From Lamellibrachia satsuma (taxonomy: Eukaryota; Annelida; Polychaeta; Sabellida; Siboglinidae): a DNA stretch of 64,000 nt. Position 1 is the first letter of the stretch; the number at the start of each line of letters is the position of its first letter. The translations under genes and the position numbers were made by a program. Of this stretch, positions 62,330 through 64,000 are shown one piece after another. Where the stretch lies: NCBI GenBank assembly GCA_033239005.1, contig BSQZ01000005.1, forward strand, positions 13,121,001 to 13,185,000, given 5' to 3'. The notes below the pieces were generated by a model. The model searched no databases, was not told the DNA's origin, and saw nothing but the letters and a program-made list of their open reading frames with translations.

Positions 62330-63385
62330 TCCTCCCCGTCATACCAAGTACCACCCATCTGGTCCAGTACCACCCCATCTTGTCCAATACCACCCATCTT
62401 GTCCAGTACTACCCCATCATGCCCAGTACCACCCATCATGTCCACTTCCACCCATCATGCCCAGTATCACCCATCTTGTCCAGTACTACCCCATCATGCC
62501 CAGTACCACCCCTCATGTCCACTTCCACCCATCATGCCCACTACCACCCATCTTGTCCAGTACTACCCCATCATGCCCAGTACCACCCATCATGTCCACT
62601 GCCACCCATCATGCCTAGTACCACCCATCTTGTCCAGTACCACCCATCATGTCCAGTACCACCCATCTTATCCAGTACCACCCATCATGCTCAGTACCAC
62701 CCATCATGTCCACTGCCACCCATCATGCCCAGTACCACCCCATCTTGTCCAGTACCACCCATTATGCCCAGTACCACCCATCTTGTCCAGTACCACCCAT
62801 CTTGTCTAGTACTACCCCATCATGCCCAGTAACACATCTTGTCCAGTACCATCCCATCATGCACAGTATCATCCCATTTTGTCCAGTACCACCCCACCTT
62901 GTCCAGTACCACCCCATCATACCCAGTAACACATCTTGTCCAGTACCACCCATCATGCCCAGTACCACCCCATCTTGTCCAGTACCACCCCATCTTGTCC
63001 AGTACCACCCCATCATACCCAGTAACACATCTTGTCCAGTACCACCCATCATGCCCAGTACCACCCCATCTTGTCCAGTACCACCCCATCTTGTCCAGTA
63101 CCACCCCATCATACCCAGTAACACATCTTATCCAGTACCACCCATCATGCCCAGTACCACCCCGTCTTGTCCAGTGCCACCCCATCATACCCAGTAACAC
63201 ATCTTGTCCACTGCCACCCATCATGCCCAGTACCACCCCATCTTGTCCAGTACCACCCATCATGCCCAGTACCACCCATCTTGTCCAATACCACCACATC
63301 TTGTCCAGTACCATCCCATCATGCCCAGTACCACCCCCATCTTGTCCAGTACCACCCTATTTTGTCCAGTACCGCCCCTAGTAAG
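62330..63385. repeat. About 20-bp minisatellite, roughly 50 copies (1.05 kb)
   Basis: Unit CCAGTACCACCCATCATGC / CCAGTACCACCCCATCTTGT. In 62820-63200 a block of about 95 bp ending CAGTAACACATCTTGT is itself repeated four times, a higher-order pattern. Confidence 0.97.
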
Positions 63386-63589
63386 CTGCAGGGTTTCTGT
63401 TGGGCAAGTCAATATGTCTTTACCCTTGTACTAAGGGGCTTTAGCCTAGATCACTCCTTGCCCTTGCATCATTCACATGTCTCATAAATATACCACAACT
63501 TATGACTTATGTGGTTTTGCTCCAAACAGCTCTCTCTATGGCTAATGCAGGAGTGGTTCATTTTCAGAGTTTCCGTTTTGTGGGAGGTA

Positions 63590-63776
63590 GTGAATGATTC
63601 CATGACAGGTGTTTTCTGTATATGGGATCTTTTATATCCCCTGGCATAAACACCAGGTAGAAGGGTCCAATGGCTTTTAGTGTCTTTTCTGAAAGACAGG
63701 CAATGTGAATGAAGTGAATCCCTGGTCCCATTGATCGACAGTCCACTGTTCTACACTGAGCTACCACGCCCCACAC
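63590..63776 (-). mobile_element. tRNA-derived SINE, copy 2
   Basis: Minus strand: GGGGCGTGGTAGCTCAGTGT (box A included), then a body with CCATTGGACCCTTCTACCTG and GGGGATATAAAAGATCCCAT, shared with 53690-53890. Confidence 0.8.
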
Positions 63777-63895
63777 GCTGAGCTACCACGCCCCACTTGC
63801 TGAGCTACCATGCCCCACACGCTGAGCTACCACACCCCACACGCTGAGCTACCACGCCCCACTTGCTGAGCTACCATGCCCCACTCGCTGAGCTA
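63753..63895. repeat. 22-bp minisatellite made from the SINE head, about 6 copies
   Basis: Unit GCTGAGCTACCACGCCCCAC plus two bases. It is the reverse complement of the SINE's tRNA 5' end (acceptor plus box A), repeated outward from the element. Confidence 0.95.
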
Positions 63896-64000
63896 ACACT
63901 GGCCACTAAACAAATACAGTTATTTATTTGTATTTAATTCAGCAGAAAATGAATTGTGATCAAGAAAGACGAAAACTTCCTGGGCTGAAATCATCAAACT

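Noticed and set aside
62254..63381. Pro/Ser/His-rich frames of up to 192 codons on the plus strand and W/G-rich frames on the minus strand
   Set aside because: All produced by the roughly 20-bp minisatellite; open in several frames.

Overview
The window reads as animal nuclear DNA, most likely from a lophotrochozoan and plausibly a gastropod mollusc. This is inferred from gene families, intron structure and repeats; nothing in the sequence names a species. Genes are split into short exons with GT-AG introns (one GC-AG), intergenic DNA is AT-rich, and there are CR1-like non-LTR retrotransposon pieces, tRNA-derived SINEs, foldback elements and a very high density of micro- and minisatellites. 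There is no sign of bacterial organisation.

Layout. (1) 124-4666, +: the last five exons of a PRAS40/AKT1S1-like (Drosophila Lobe-like) mTORC1 inhibitor. Its first exons lie left of the window. (2) 4.7-15.2 kb: gene-poor DNA holding decayed copies of exons from both flanking genes. One is a piece of PRAS40 exon (8.3 kb). The other is an inverted, frameshifted copy of the first zinc-finger exon of the nuclear receptor (8.8-9.0 kb), part of an inverted duplication whose other arm is the real exon at 15.3 kb. Long TG, TATG, CTG and CATA repeats fill the interval between the arms. (3) 15328-27974, +: a nine-exon nuclear hormone receptor open reading frame (890 codons plus stop) with a complete two-finger DNA-binding domain, a polyglutamine tract, a very long hinge and a ligand-binding domain of NR1 type (E75/E78/Rev-erb-like) with no recognisable AF-2 helix. 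Its introns carry antisense LINE fragments and minisatellites. (4) 28-35 kb: minisatellites, including about 106 copies of a 38-bp unit. (5) 35445-36554, -: an intronless rhodopsin-class GPCR with opsin-like features but no retinal lysine. (6) 37.5-40.4 kb: transposon-derived remnants. (7) 40570-47068, +: two coding exons of a gene that may be a PCTAIRE-type cyclin-dependent kinase; the rest lies beyond or unrecognised. (8) 41-64 kb: almost all repeats. These include a non-autonomous hAT element with an intact 8-bp target duplication, a 1.37-kb palindrome, SINEs, and more than ten separate minisatellites, one of which forms a 416-codon Thr/Asn-rich open frame.

The genes do not form a functional unit; they are ordinary neighbours. 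The most unusual theme is that three exon-intron junctions of the nuclear receptor (donor of exon 2, acceptor of exon 6, donor of exon 7) have themselves been tandemly duplicated. This gives arrays of spare splice sites, some of which keep the reading frame. All exon models rest on reading frame, splice-site match and protein similarity recalled from family knowledge; no search or RNA evidence was available.
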